DNA from: Pseudozobellia thermophila
GTDB lineage: Bacteria; Bacteroidota; Bacteroidia; Flavobacteriales; Flavobacteriaceae
Direction of reading: 5' to 3'
NCBI RefSeq assembly: GCF_900141855.1
Contig: NZ_FQYU01000006.1
Location: forward strand, 186,001-250,000
DNA length: 64,000 bases
Below are positions 45,439 to 53,930 of this stretch, one piece after another. Under the pieces are notes generated by a model that searched no databases, was not told the origin of the DNA, and worked only from the letters and a program-made list of their open reading frames with translations. Made by a program: the position numbers and the translations under genes. How positions within the stretch are numbered: position 1 is the stretch's first letter; every line of letters begins with the position of its first letter.

Positions 45439-47352
45439 ATGATATATAAAAAAACGATGGTAAGGGCCGTAGTTCTTTTCTGCCTGGTATTTGCTTGTGC
45501 ATGTGTCCCTTCAAAAACGGTCGACCCGGTCACATCGCCCGATGGGGCACTATCCGTTGCCGTCGATATCGTCGATGGGGAGCTGGCCTACGAAGTCCTG
45601 TATAAAGGGAAGCAAGTAATAGCCCCTTCTGGCCTGTCGCTCTTTCCCGGGGCGAAAGTGGTGGTTGCGGGTACAAAGGTCCGTACCTCGAAAACGGAAT
45701 GGGAGCCGCTTTGGGGGCAGTTCGATAAAATTACGGACCACTATAACGAATTGGTCCTGTCCCTAAAATACGATGGGGTCGCGGCCAACCTTTATGTTCG
45801 GGCCTATGATGGCGGGGCCGCTTTCCGCTATGAGGTCGATGAACTGCCGTCGGACGCCCAGCCGGCCTATTTTATCGAATACGGACTTTCGCAGAATGAC
45901 GAGGTGTACATGCCCGCAGGGGAAGGCATGCCCAAGGGGCCGATCGTTTTGGGCGATTTGGCGCAAATGGACTCGGTACCGGACCCATGGCAAATGCCCT
46001 TGGTCGTCGAAACGGCCCAAGGGCCATTTGTGGCCCTGCTCGAATCGGACCTGGTAAGTGCCCCGGGTTTTTCGGTCATCGATTTCGACTTCGATACAAA
46101 GGGCGACAAGCTGTTTTCGAACAACAGGTTCGAGGCGAAGGACGATAAACTGAAAACACCGTGGCGGCTGATCCTTCTGGAAGGGAACATTGGCGACTTG
46201 ATCACCAATCCCGTCCCCTTGAACGTGGCGGCGCCCCTGGCCCTCGAAGACCCTTCGTGGATCAAGCCCGGAAAGACCTTGTGGGACTGGCGCGTTCACG
46301 GGTATACCGCAGCGGACGGCTTTACCTACGGGATCAATACGGAGAGCTACCTGCGCTTTATCGATTTTGCCGCCGAAAACGGGATAGGCTATTTTTTGGT
46401 CGACGATGCCTGGTATACCGATGTTTCGGAAGGACATATCGAAATGTCGGATAAGCTCGATTTGGAAAAGGTAATGCAATACGCCGGGGACAAGGGCGTG
46501 TCGATCTTGCTGTATTACGACAACCACAAGGGCAGGTATGGCGATGCCGCCCTTTTTCCGTACTACCGCGAATTGGGGGCCAAGGGAATAAAGTACGGCT
46601 TTCAGGGAAAGAACGTTCCCTTTACCCGCAATGCGATCCAAATGAGTGCCGAGAACGGGCTCCTGATCGATTTTCACGATGGCCCCGTGCCCTTTACCGG
46701 GATAACGCGCACCTATCCGAATGCCATTACCCGGGAATATTGCCATGCCCAACAAGACTCGCGCCGGGCCTTTACCCCTCAAAGCTTTATTCGTATGGCC
46801 TTGATCAATGCCCTGCAGGGCCCCTTGGACATGAACAACGGGGTTTTCGATATAGGCAGTGTAAACGCCGGTGAGCGCGAAAAGGGTCCCAAGGCAAAAA
46901 ACCTATATACCACGGTAACCGCCGAAGCGGCCCGTACCCTCATAATCTTTAGCGGCCTGGTATGCCTTCCCGACGCCCCGGAGGCCTATGCCGAAAAAGG
47001 CGACCTTTTTGAGTTTGTCAAGCAAATGCCGGTTGGCCAATGGGACGAAACCCGAATCCTGCACGCCCGAATGGACCAATACATTTCCACGGCCCGAAGG
47101 AGCGGAGCGGACTGGTTTGTCGGTTCGGTACACAACGAGCCCGGGGGAACCTTGCCCATTGCCCTCGATTTTTTGGAGGAAGGGAAGGAATATAAGGTGA
47201 CGTATTACGAAGATACCGACGAAACGCATTTTAAGAATAATCCCGAAGCTTACCGGGTGCGACAGGGTACGGTGAAAAAAGGAGACCTGGTAAGGGCGAA
47301 AATGGCCCCCGGTGGTGGGCATTGTATGTGGATAAGACCTAACGAAAATTAA
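45439..47352 (+). CDS. GH97-family glycoside hydrolase (alpha-galactosidase/alpha-glucosidase type)
   Basis: A 637-residue lipoprotein-like protein (signal to Cys about 20-22). The N-terminal beta-sandwich opens VTSPDGALSVAVDIVDGELA, characteristic of GH97. The central TIM barrel has TLWDWRVHG, IGYFLVDDAWYTD, GVSILLYYDNHKG and LLIDFHDGPVPFTGITRTYP, followed by a C-terminal beta domain. SusB-type inverting enzymes have Glu in the HE part of the last motif, whereas here it is HD with Asp also in IDFH. That fits the retaining alpha-galactosidase branch better, but this is an inference. It probably removes terminal alpha-linked galactose in the periplasm and lies between two sulfatase genes. Confidence 0.85.
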   Translation: MIYKKTMVRAVVLFCLVFACACVPSKTVDPVTSPDGALSVAVDIVDGELAYEVLYKGKQVIAPSGLSLFPGAKVVVAGTKVRTSKTEWEPLWGQFDKITDHYNELVLSLKYDGVAANLYVRAYDGGAAFRYEVDELPSDAQPAYFIEYGLSQNDEVYMPAGEGMPKGPIVLGDLAQMDSVPDPWQMPLVVETAQGPFVALLESDLVSAPGFSVIDFDFDTKGDKLFSNNRFEAKDDKLKTPWRLILLEGNIGDLITNPVPLNVAAPLALEDPSWIKPGKTLWDWRVHGYTAADGFTYGINTESYLRFIDFAAENGIGYFLVDDAWYTDVSEGHIEMSDKLDLEKVMQYAGDKGVSILLYYDNHKGRYGDAALFPYYRELGAKGIKYGFQGKNVPFTRNAIQMSAENGLLIDFHDGPVPFTGITRTYPNAITREYCHAQQDSRRAFTPQSFIRMALINALQGPLDMNNGVFDIGSVNAGEREKGPKAKNLYTTVTAEAARTLIIFSGLVCLPDAPEAYAEKGDLFEFVKQMPVGQWDETRILHARMDQYISTARRSGADWFVGSVHNEPGGTLPIALDFLEEGKEYKVTYYEDTDETHFKNNPEAYRVRQGTVKKGDLVRAKMAPGGGHCMWIRPNEN

Positions 47353-47357
47353 ACCTT

Positions 47358-48977
47358 ATGATACCATCGAAGTGTATAAATCCTTTATTGGCCGGTGTAA
47401 GCTTGTTGTTCTTGATTTCCTGTGGAAATCGGAAGGAACCGGAGCCGACGGCCAAAAAACCGAACATTCTTTTTATTCTGGTCGACGACCTGGGCTATGC
47501 CGACCTCGGGGTGATGGGCAGTTCGTACTATGAAACACCCAATATTGACCGATTGGCCCGGTCGGGCACCATTTTTACCAACGGCTACGCCACTTGTGCC
47601 GTTTGCAGTCCGTCGCGCGCAAGCTTGCTGAACGGCCAGTTTACGGCCCGGCACGGACTTACGCAATACGAAGGGGCGAAAACGGGGCAGGCCTGGAAGG
47701 CCCTGAACCGGCATACCAAGTTGTTGCCTCCCGAGTACGGGCACCATTTGGATACCAATGATGTGGTACTGCCCGAGGTGCTCAAAGACAATGGCTATGT
47801 CACTTTCTTTGCCGGTAAATGGCATTTGGGCGGTGCGGCGAACCGCTCGCTTCCTACCGATCACGGGTTTGACTATAATCAAGGGGGCTATGAAAAGGGA
47901 GGGCCTTACAGTGGCGGTTATTTTTCCCCGTTCAACAATCCGTATATGGAAGATAGGGACGATGAAAAGGGGATGTCGCTTTCCATGAAGCTGGCCAAGG
48001 AAACATCCGCCTTTATACGGGAACAACAAGATTCGACCTTCTTGGCCTACCTTTCGTTCTATGCGGTGCACGCCCCCATTCAGACGACCCGGGCCAAGTG
48101 GAAGAAATATAGGGACAAGGCCGACCGTATGGGAATCGCCGAAAAAGGATTTGAAATGGAGCGCGTACTGCCGGCAAGAAAGTACCAAGACAATCCCGTC
48201 TACGCCGGATTGATAGAGCAGGTCGACGAGGCGGTGGGCAGTGTACTCAAGACCCTCGAAGAACTTGGGCTCGACAAAAATACCATCGTCGTCTTTACCT
48301 CCGACAACGGAGGGGTTACCTCGGGCGATAATTATTCGACCAACCAGTTGGAGCTTCGCGGGGGAAAGGGATACCAATGGGAAGGTGGCCTACGGGTGCC
48401 CTATTTTATTTATGTGCCCTGGTTGGCGCAGGGCGGGGAGAAAAACGAAGAGCCCGTTTCCGGGGCCGATTTGTATCCGACCCTGTTGGACCTCGCCGAT
48501 ATTCCGCTCCGGCCCGAACACCATGCGGACGGGGTAAGCCTAAAACCCCTGCTTGAAGGGAAGGAAATTAAGGAACGGCCCCTGTTTTGGCACTATCCAC
48601 ATTACGGAAACCAAGGGGGCGAACCCGTTTCGATCATGCGGAAAGGCAATTATAAGATCATTCACTATTGGGAAGACGGCCATACCGAACTCTATGATCT
48701 GGCAAGCGATATCGGGGAAACGACGGACCTTTCCGCCCAAAACAAGACCTTGGTAGGGCAAATGAAACAAGAAGTGACCGATTGGCTGGAGGATATGGAT
48801 GCCCAGTATGCCGAAGTCGATACCCTCTGGAACGAGGCGGCTTGGAAACAAAGGCTGGCCGACCATAAAACCAAACTGATGCCCAAGTTGGAGCAACAGC
48901 GTAAGGCCATGCTATCGACCGATTGGCGGCCCAACGAAGATTGGTGGGGCAGCGAACCCGTAACGGGCAAGCAATAA
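47358..48977 (+). CDS. S1-family sulfatase, lipoprotein
   Basis: A 539-residue protein with lipobox LLFLISC (Cys 22). The catalytic domain has NILFILVDDLGYADLGVMG with metal-binding Asp residues, nucleophile motif CAVCSPSRASLLNG (Cys 83 in C-x-P-x-R), AGKWHLGG and VVFTSDNGGVTS. It differs from the sulfatase gene two places upstream in length and in the residues around the nucleophile, so the pair probably attacks different sulfate positions. It starts 5 bases after the GH97 stop, in the same transcript. Confidence 0.95.
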   Translation: MIPSKCINPLLAGVSLLFLISCGNRKEPEPTAKKPNILFILVDDLGYADLGVMGSSYYETPNIDRLARSGTIFTNGYATCAVCSPSRASLLNGQFTARHGLTQYEGAKTGQAWKALNRHTKLLPPEYGHHLDTNDVVLPEVLKDNGYVTFFAGKWHLGGAANRSLPTDHGFDYNQGGYEKGGPYSGGYFSPFNNPYMEDRDDEKGMSLSMKLAKETSAFIREQQDSTFLAYLSFYAVHAPIQTTRAKWKKYRDKADRMGIAEKGFEMERVLPARKYQDNPVYAGLIEQVDEAVGSVLKTLEELGLDKNTIVVFTSDNGGVTSGDNYSTNQLELRGGKGYQWEGGLRVPYFIYVPWLAQGGEKNEEPVSGADLYPTLLDLADIPLRPEHHADGVSLKPLLEGKEIKERPLFWHYPHYGNQGGEPVSIMRKGNYKIIHYWEDGHTELYDLASDIGETTDLSAQNKTLVGQMKQEVTDWLEDMDAQYAEVDTLWNEAAWKQRLADHKTKLMPKLEQQRKAMLSTDWRPNEDWWGSEPVTGKQ

Positions 48978-48996
48978 ACCCATAAAGCAGAAGTGT

Positions 48997-50265
48997 ATGA
49001 AAACCATTTCCATTACCTCCCTGATCCTCGGCCTAAGTATGGTACTGGGCGTGTTGTCGTGTCGGCCGAAGGCCAATTCAAAAGATAGACCAACCGAAAA
49101 AGATAATAAAGTGACCGATTCCATTGATTACCGCACGTTTAAAGATGACCTTTCCTTTTTGCAGGCGTATACGCCGATCGTAGAATTGTCAGACCGATCG
49201 GGGAAAAGTAGGATAGCCCTTGCCCCGAACCTGCAAGGTCGGGTAATGACCAGTAGCGCTTCGGGGGAGACGGGGATGAGTTACGGGTGGATCAATAGGG
49301 AACTGTTCGAGTCGCGGGATACCTTGGACCATATCAATGCCTTTGGCGGCGAAGAGCGTTTTTGGATGGGGCCGGAAGGGGGGCAGTACTCCATTTTCTT
49401 TGCCAAAGGTGCCGATTTTAATTTGGATAATTGGTTTACCCCCAGGCTTATCGATCTCGAACCTTTCGCTATTAAAACCGTATCCAAAAGCAAGGCGGTA
49501 TTTGAGAAAGCGGCTTCGCTCACCAATTACTCCGGATTTCAATTCCATCTGGGTATTGAACGTGAGGTGGCCCTGCTTACCGACGATGACATCCGTAAGG
49601 AGCTGGACTTGGATAGCTTGGAAGGGTTGAGTACGGTGGCCTATCGAACCACCAACACCTTGACCAATATCGGAAAGCAGGATTGGAAGAAAGAAACGGG
49701 GCTTTTGTCGATCTGGTTGTTGGGCATGTTCAACCCGTCGCCGAACACGACCATCATCATTCCCTACAATTCGGCAGGCGAGGGACCCGTAGTAAACGAT
49801 ATGTATTTTGGCAAGGTGCCTGAAGATCGGTTGGTCATCAAGGAAAACGTCGTCTTTTTTAAGGGGGATGGAAGGCATAGGGGTAAAATTGGCCTGTCGC
49901 CATCCCGGGCCAAAAACATAATCGGTTCCTACGATGCCGAAAGAGGCCTGTTGACCTTGGTCAAGTACAGGCAACCCGACCATGATGCCGAGTATGTCAA
50001 TTCGATGTGGGAAATTCAGGAAAGGCCCTACGACGGGGATGTCGTCAATGCCTATAACGACGGTGCCCCAAAGCCGGGCGAAAAGCCCCTTGGTCCCTTT
50101 TATGAGCTCGAGACATCGTCACCGGCCCTGGCGCTGAAGGCTGGGGAAAGCGGTGGGCATACACAAATGACCTTTCATGTCGAAGGCGATACGACGGTCT
50201 TGGGCCCGATACTGGAGCGCATACTGGGCGTAGGCGTAGAAGAGGTAAAGGGGGCTTTTGAATGA
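48997..50265 (+). CDS. DUF6786-like lipoprotein of unknown function
   Basis: A 422-residue lipoprotein (lipobox MVLGVLSC, Cys 22). Characteristic segments are SRIALAPNLQGRVMTSS, GMSYGWINRELFES, HINAFGGEERFWMGPEGGQYS and FWTP-like NWFTPRLIDLEPF. The GGEERFWxGPEGGQ block is strongly conserved in a family annotated as DUF6786, found in Bacteroidota glycan loci. The pattern of beta strands suggests a galactose-mutarotase-like beta-sandwich, but no catalytic residues are established. It lies between a sulfatase and a GH117/GH43-like gene, so a role in glycan binding, mutarotation or lyase chemistry is plausible. Confidence 0.6.
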   Translation: MKTISITSLILGLSMVLGVLSCRPKANSKDRPTEKDNKVTDSIDYRTFKDDLSFLQAYTPIVELSDRSGKSRIALAPNLQGRVMTSSASGETGMSYGWINRELFESRDTLDHINAFGGEERFWMGPEGGQYSIFFAKGADFNLDNWFTPRLIDLEPFAIKTVSKSKAVFEKAASLTNYSGFQFHLGIEREVALLTDDDIRKELDLDSLEGLSTVAYRTTNTLTNIGKQDWKKETGLLSIWLLGMFNPSPNTTIIIPYNSAGEGPVVNDMYFGKVPEDRLVIKENVVFFKGDGRHRGKIGLSPSRAKNIIGSYDAERGLLTLVKYRQPDHDAEYVNSMWEIQERPYDGDVVNAYNDGAPKPGEKPLGPFYELETSSPALALKAGESGGHTQMTFHVEGDTTVLGPILERILGVGVEEVKGAFE

Positions 50266-50303
50266 GGGGCTAAGTTCTGGATGCAACGATTAAATTTGAA
50301 GAA

Positions 50304-51332
50304 ATGAAACCTATTTTATGTGCCATAGCCGTCCTCGTAATTTCACTTATGTCTTTGGAAAGTTGCAAGTCCAAAGAAAAACAAGGCCTTGAGGCAGGGG
50401 AGGAAACCTTGGCTTCGGCAAGCGAAAGAGTGACGTTTACGTATCGGGAAATTACCGGTATCGGAAAAGATTCCCTGTACAACAGGCGCGATAACAGCGA
50501 CATTATCAAGGTCGGGGATACCTACTATATCTGGTACTCACGTATGGATAGTCCGATAACCGCAGGGTATTGGGCAACCATTTGGTATGCGACCTCAAAG
50601 GACGGTGGCCATACCTGGGAGGAACAGGGCATGGCTCTGGACGTAGGTCCCGATGGGGCCTTTGACCATAGCTCGGTATTTACCCCGAACATTTTGGTGA
50701 GGAATGGAAAATACTACCTCTATTATACCGGGGTGAAGCCCACACCGGGAAATCGGGACAAGGTATTCGAAAACAATTCGGAGAATGATTTTACGGCCAT
50801 AGGGCTGGCCGTTGCCGATAGTCCGGACGGCCCGTTCAAACGGGTTGAAAACAATCCTGTGCTGAAGGTAAGTCCCAATAAGGAAGCTTTTGACAGCTAC
50901 CGTATCGACGATGCCAGTCTGATGGTAATCGATGGTAAAATCGCTTTGTACTATAAGGGCAGGTCGCTCATTGACGGCGAAAAGGGGCCGGGCCTTACCA
51001 AAATGGGCGTGGCCTATGCCGAAAGACCGGAAGGCCCTTTTGTGAAGCACGGGGAAGCCCTGCAGGACAAGAGCCACGAAGTACTGGTTTGGAGAAAGGG
51101 CAAGGGGGTGGCCACCTTGGCATCGATAAGCAAAACGCTCCGTTATGCCGAAGACGGGATGCACTTTTCCTTGCTTCAAGATAGCTTGGCGAACATTCCC
51201 AAGGCACCGGGCCTATACCGGCCCCATCTGGAAAACGGCAACCCCGAGATCGAGCCCCCGGGTTGGGGCGTTTCGATGAAGGTCGAGAACCGTCAAGCCT
51301 TTTTCGTCCGGTTTGAGATGATACCGGACTAA
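50304..51332 (+). CDS. GH117/GH43-like five-bladed propeller glycosidase, lipoprotein
   Basis: A 342-residue lipoprotein (lipobox MSLESC, Cys 21). It has propeller-blade repeats: RRDNSDIIKVGDTYYIWYSR (candidate catalytic Asp), WATIWYATSKDGGHTWEEQG, SSVFTPNILVRNGKYYLYYT, YRIDDASLMVIDGKIALYYKG and KSHEVLVWRKGKGVATLAS. The pattern fits proteins annotated as GH117, whose characterised members release 3,6-anhydro-L-galactose from agar oligosaccharides, but GH43 relatives share the fold. It is the last gene of the enzyme operon. If GH117, it would point to a red-algal galactan as substrate. Confidence 0.65.
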   Translation: MKPILCAIAVLVISLMSLESCKSKEKQGLEAGEETLASASERVTFTYREITGIGKDSLYNRRDNSDIIKVGDTYYIWYSRMDSPITAGYWATIWYATSKDGGHTWEEQGMALDVGPDGAFDHSSVFTPNILVRNGKYYLYYTGVKPTPGNRDKVFENNSENDFTAIGLAVADSPDGPFKRVENNPVLKVSPNKEAFDSYRIDDASLMVIDGKIALYYKGRSLIDGEKGPGLTKMGVAYAERPEGPFVKHGEALQDKSHEVLVWRKGKGVATLASISKTLRYAEDGMHFSLLQDSLANIPKAPGLYRPHLENGNPEIEPPGWGVSMKVENRQAFFVRFEMIPD

Positions 51333-51598
51333 GTCCCGTCTTTTTTTAGCTTTGGCTTCGGGGGCCGTTTTTTAATTTCCCGTACAAAGTGACCGATTTG
51401 CCCACGGAATTTTTTAAAGTAAAATCCGGTGCTTTTTCCCTAGGTTCAGAGGCCTGTCCAGTACTCCGGAATCTTCTACACTTTTAATGCTTGCCGAATA
51501 GACCCGATTGTTTCTTCGGTGAATTTGACCGCACCTGCTTTTCGCCGTACATCGAATAGGGCATCCAATTCCCCTACACTTCCATTTTTTATATGGTA
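51333..51598. other. Convergent spacer after locus 1
   Basis: 266 bases between the converging glycosidase and FrnE-like genes. Several T runs are present, including one after a short GC-rich GGC/GCC element near 51360-51375 that might terminate plus-strand transcription. Nothing else recognised. Confidence 0.35.
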
Positions 51599-52243
51599 TT
51601 ATTCGGCGATAACTTCTGAAAGTACCTGTTTGAAGGTATCAACAGGCTGTGCTCCGGTAATGGCGCTTTTTCGATTGAATACGATGGTAGGAACCGAATT
51701 GACCCCCAGGTTCTTCCAGTATCCTTCTTTGCTCCTTACGTTGTACCGAGCCTCCTCCTTATCCAGTTCGGCCAGTGCTTCCTCGGCATTCAAGCCCACA
51801 TCCAACAAGGCCTGTTTTAACACATTTCTGTCAGAAACATCTTTTCGCTCGCTAAAGAAAGCCGTGGTGAGCCGCATGTTCAATTCCGTCTGTTTGCCAA
51901 AAGCTTGGGCATATTCCAACAGAACATGGGCATCGAAGGTGTTTACCATCCGCATTTCATCAAAATAATCGAATGTAAAACCGAGTTCTTCGCCCATTTC
52001 GGCCATACGTTGCTGCGATTCTTTTTGCTGTTCTATGGTAGATCCATATTTTTGGGCAATATGCTCCGTTACATTCTGGCCTTCGGCAGGCATATCCGGA
52101 TTCAGCTCAAAAGGTTGCCATTCGATTTCTACTTGGTCCGTTATACCTAATTCCGAAATGGCTTTTTCCAGTCGTTTGTAACCAATGGTGCACCAAGGGC
52201 ATACCACATCGGATACGATATCTATTTTTAGTTTTTCTTTCAT
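51599..52243 (-). CDS. DsbA-family oxidoreductase (FrnE-like)
   Basis: About 214 residues from the ATG at 52243. The redox site is DIVSDVVCPWCTIGY, with Cys 15 and Cys 18 in a C-P-W-C motif. A helical insertion and the C-terminal VNSVPTIVFNRKSAITGAQP (cis-proline loop) are as in FrnE and 2-hydroxychromene-2-carboxylate isomerase-like proteins. There is no signal peptide, so it acts in the cytoplasm as thiol-disulfide isomerase or reductase, often linked to oxidative stress. The start one base after the EthD stop fits operon coupling; an upstream start would overlap that gene. Confidence 0.85.
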   Translation of the reverse strand: MKEKLKIDIVSDVVCPWCTIGYKRLEKAISELGITDQVEIEWQPFELNPDMPAEGQNVTEHIAQKYGSTIEQQKESQQRMAEMGEELGFTFDYFDEMRMVNTFDAHVLLEYAQAFGKQTELNMRLTTAFFSERKDVSDRNVLKQALLDVGLNAEEALAELDKEEARYNVRSKEGYWKNLGVNSVPTIVFNRKSAITGAQPVDTFKQVLSEVIAE

Positions 52244-52244
52244 T

Positions 52245-52559
52245 TTAATAGGATATGGATTCACTGATCTGAAGCTCGCCCCTAACATTGCTATAGTTTT
52301 TAACGTCCGCCGCAAATGTTGCCGCGTGCGGACCGAAAGAAGCTTGAAAAGAAGCGATATCATCGAACTTTAAATGGGCTATTGCCACATAGGGGGCTGG
52401 TTCGCCTTCGCCCCTGCCGGCCATGCCCAAATCCAGTTCCATGCCTTTTAAAGCACTGCCCAATAATTCTGAAACCATGGGCAAATGCTTGTTTTTATAA
52501 TACTCGGCATTAAACTTAACGTCTTTGCCGTTCGGGTACATCACCGATACTTTTATCAT
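52245..52559 (-). CDS. EthD-family protein
   Basis: A 104-residue ferredoxin-like dimeric alpha/beta-barrel protein. MIKVSVMYPNGKDVKFNAEYY and KHLPMVSELLG are the EthD signature, with YVAIAHLKFDDIASFQASF at the C-terminal strand. EthD proteins are small helpers or enzymes in degradation of ethers, quinones or polyketide-like compounds. Here the gene stands between an AhpD-like and a DsbA-like gene, suggesting a shared role in handling reactive organic compounds. Confidence 0.8.
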   Translation of the reverse strand: MIKVSVMYPNGKDVKFNAEYYKNKHLPMVSELLGSALKGMELDLGMAGRGEGEPAPYVAIAHLKFDDIASFQASFGPHAATFAADVKNYSNVRGELQISESISY

Positions 52560-52580
52560 ATTTCCAATTTTTTATAAGCA

Positions 52581-52606
52581 AAACCTTCCGAATAAACGGA
52601 AGGTTT
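52581..52606 (-). terminator. Perfect 10-bp hairpin between operon genes
   Basis: AAACCTTCCG (52581-52590), loop AATAAA, CGGAAGGTTT (52597-52606). Read on the minus strand it follows the AhpD-like gene and ends in GGTTTTG, only a short T run. It probably acts as a partial terminator or mRNA-processing hairpin that lowers expression of the EthD and FrnE genes. Confidence 0.55.
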
Positions 52607-52637
52607 ACCGTCATCCATCAACCTGTAGGTTTCGAAG

Positions 52638-53201
52638 TTACGAAACTACATTCTCTTTTGACCATGCAAACTTTTTAAAGCCGGCATCCACGGGGGTGTT
52701 GGCGATATGGTTTACATAATTGCTTATTGTTTTTTGCGATAGGCCCAAAATAATTTCCAGTACTTGGGCCTCGCCATAACCCGCCGCGTAAAAGGCGTCC
52801 AGATCTTCTTGGCTTACGTGCCCACGGTTTCTGACTATGGTCAATGTCATGGTGCGCAGGGCCTCCAACTTGGGGTTTTCAAGAGGGGTTTCGTTGCGCA
52901 ATGCCTCTGTAATGGCATCGTCTACCTTCATCATTTTGGCGATTCCCGTGTGGGCCGGAACACAATAATGGCATGCGTGCTCCACATTAATGGTCTGCCA
53001 TACGACGGTCAGTTCTTCTTCGTTGAAGGAAGTTTGGGTAAAGAGCTCGTGTAAGGTTTGATAGGCCTCTAAAATTTTTGGCGCCCCGGCCAAAACGCCG
53101 TGCAAACCGGGAATCATCCCATAGGCCTTTTGCGATTTTTCCAATAATTGCTTGCTTCCTTCGGGAGCTGTCTCGATGTTGTGGACTTGTAACGTTGTCA
53201 T
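52638..53201 (-). CDS. Carboxymuconolactone decarboxylase family (AhpD-like) protein
   Basis: A 187-residue all-helical protein. The redox motif VEHACHYCVPAHTGIAKMM has Cys 77 and Cys 80 with His 84, the AhpD-type catalytic arrangement. NPKLEALRTMTLTIVRNRGHVS and VLEIILGLSQKTISNYVNHIANTPVD are conserved in this family. It may act as an alkyl-hydroperoxide reductase partner or peroxidase. It is the first structural gene under the neighbouring TetR-type regulator, with a 16-base palindrome in its promoter region. Confidence 0.85.
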   Translation of the reverse strand: MTTLQVHNIETAPEGSKQLLEKSQKAYGMIPGLHGVLAGAPKILEAYQTLHELFTQTSFNEEELTVVWQTINVEHACHYCVPAHTGIAKMMKVDDAITEALRNETPLENPKLEALRTMTLTIVRNRGHVSQEDLDAFYAAGYGEAQVLEIILGLSQKTISNYVNHIANTPVDAGFKKFAWSKENVVS

Positions 53202-53237
53202 GATTTTCTTTGTTAAAAGGATTAATGTTAAATATTT

Positions 53238-53253
53238 CTAAACAATCGTTTAG
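53238..53253. promoter_or_regulatory. Putative TetR operator, promoter of AhpD-like gene
   Basis: CTAAACAATCGTTTAG: the outer CTAAAC/GTTTAG arms are perfectly inverted. It lies 37-52 bases before the AhpD-like start codon. A near copy sits before the regulator gene (53860-53875), the expected layout for an autoregulated TetR repressor. Confidence 0.7.
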
Positions 53254-53273
53254 TTTTAGGTTAAAAAAAATGG

Positions 53274-53837
53274 TTAAAGGTTTTTAAAGGTCATTTCTAT
53301 GTAATCTTCGATTTCTTGTTTTGTATTTACCCTCGATGCGGCGGCCAAGCCGTGTTTGGCCAAAAGTAGGTAGTTGGCTTCCCTTATGATGGTGTCCTCG
53401 TCCTTGGTCTTATCCATTTTGAGTTTTTCGATAATCAGCTTTTTAAGCTCGGCCATAAATGAATTGACCTGTTCCTTGATTACTTGGTCTTCAATTTCAG
53501 AAAACTCGTTATAGGTATTCGTAATAAAACACCCCTTAACATTGTCGTCTTTAAAATTGGAACTTACGGAATCGTAGAAAAATTGTTTGATATCGGCTAT
53601 CCCCTTGTTGGCATTTTTGAGCTTTTCCAATAGAACCCTGACCCTTGTTTTATAGCGTTCGAGGCATTGAAGGAACAAGCCGTGCTTACTGTCAAAACTG
53701 GCATAGATAGAAAATTTGTTGATGCCCATTTCCTTTTCGAGCATCTGCATAGAGGTATTTGTATAGCCATTTCTCCAAAAAAGGTTCATGGCCTTCTCTA
53801 CCACCTCGGCTTCGTCATATTGCTTTTTTCTTGCCAT
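53274..53837 (-). CDS. TetR/AcrR-family transcriptional regulator
   Basis: A 187-residue regulator. The N-terminal helix-turn-helix includes EAVEKAMNLFWRNGYTNTSM-like sequence (EVVEKAMNLFWRNGYTNTS) and LEKEMGINKFSIYASFDSKHG, the standard TetR DNA-binding pattern. The C-terminal half is a helical ligand-binding domain with KGCFITNTYNEFSE. It probably represses itself and the AhpD/EthD/FrnE-like genes until an electrophile or similar ligand binds. Two matching palindromes flank the gene. Confidence 0.9.
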   Translation of the reverse strand: MARKKQYDEAEVVEKAMNLFWRNGYTNTSMQMLEKEMGINKFSIYASFDSKHGLFLQCLERYKTRVRVLLEKLKNANKGIADIKQFFYDSVSSNFKDDNVKGCFITNTYNEFSEIEDQVIKEQVNSFMAELKKLIIEKLKMDKTKDEDTIIREANYLLLAKHGLAAASRVNTKQEIEDYIEMTFKNL

Positions 53838-53859
53838 TGCTTAGAACTACACCACAAAA

Positions 53860-53875
53860 CTAAACAATTGGTTAG
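53860..53875. promoter_or_regulatory. Putative TetR operator, promoter of the regulator gene
   Basis: CTAAACAATTGGTTAG, inverted symmetry around CAATTG with one mismatch per arm pair, beginning 22 bases before the regulator's start codon. It shares 14 of 16 positions with the palindrome at 53238-53253. Confidence 0.7.
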
Positions 53876-53930
53876 ATATAGTATCCTGTTTAACAAATTT
53901 TTGGGGTTTGAGGGGGAGACTTCCTGTGTA

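Noticed and set aside
45763-46782. 339-residue minus-strand frame opposite the GH97 gene
   Set aside because: GH97 motifs and operon position support the plus strand; the antisense frame arises from GC-biased codon positions and has no motifs.
47385-48377. 330-residue minus-strand frame opposite the second sulfatase
   Set aside because: The sulfatase on the plus strand has full catalytic motifs; the antisense frame has no family features.
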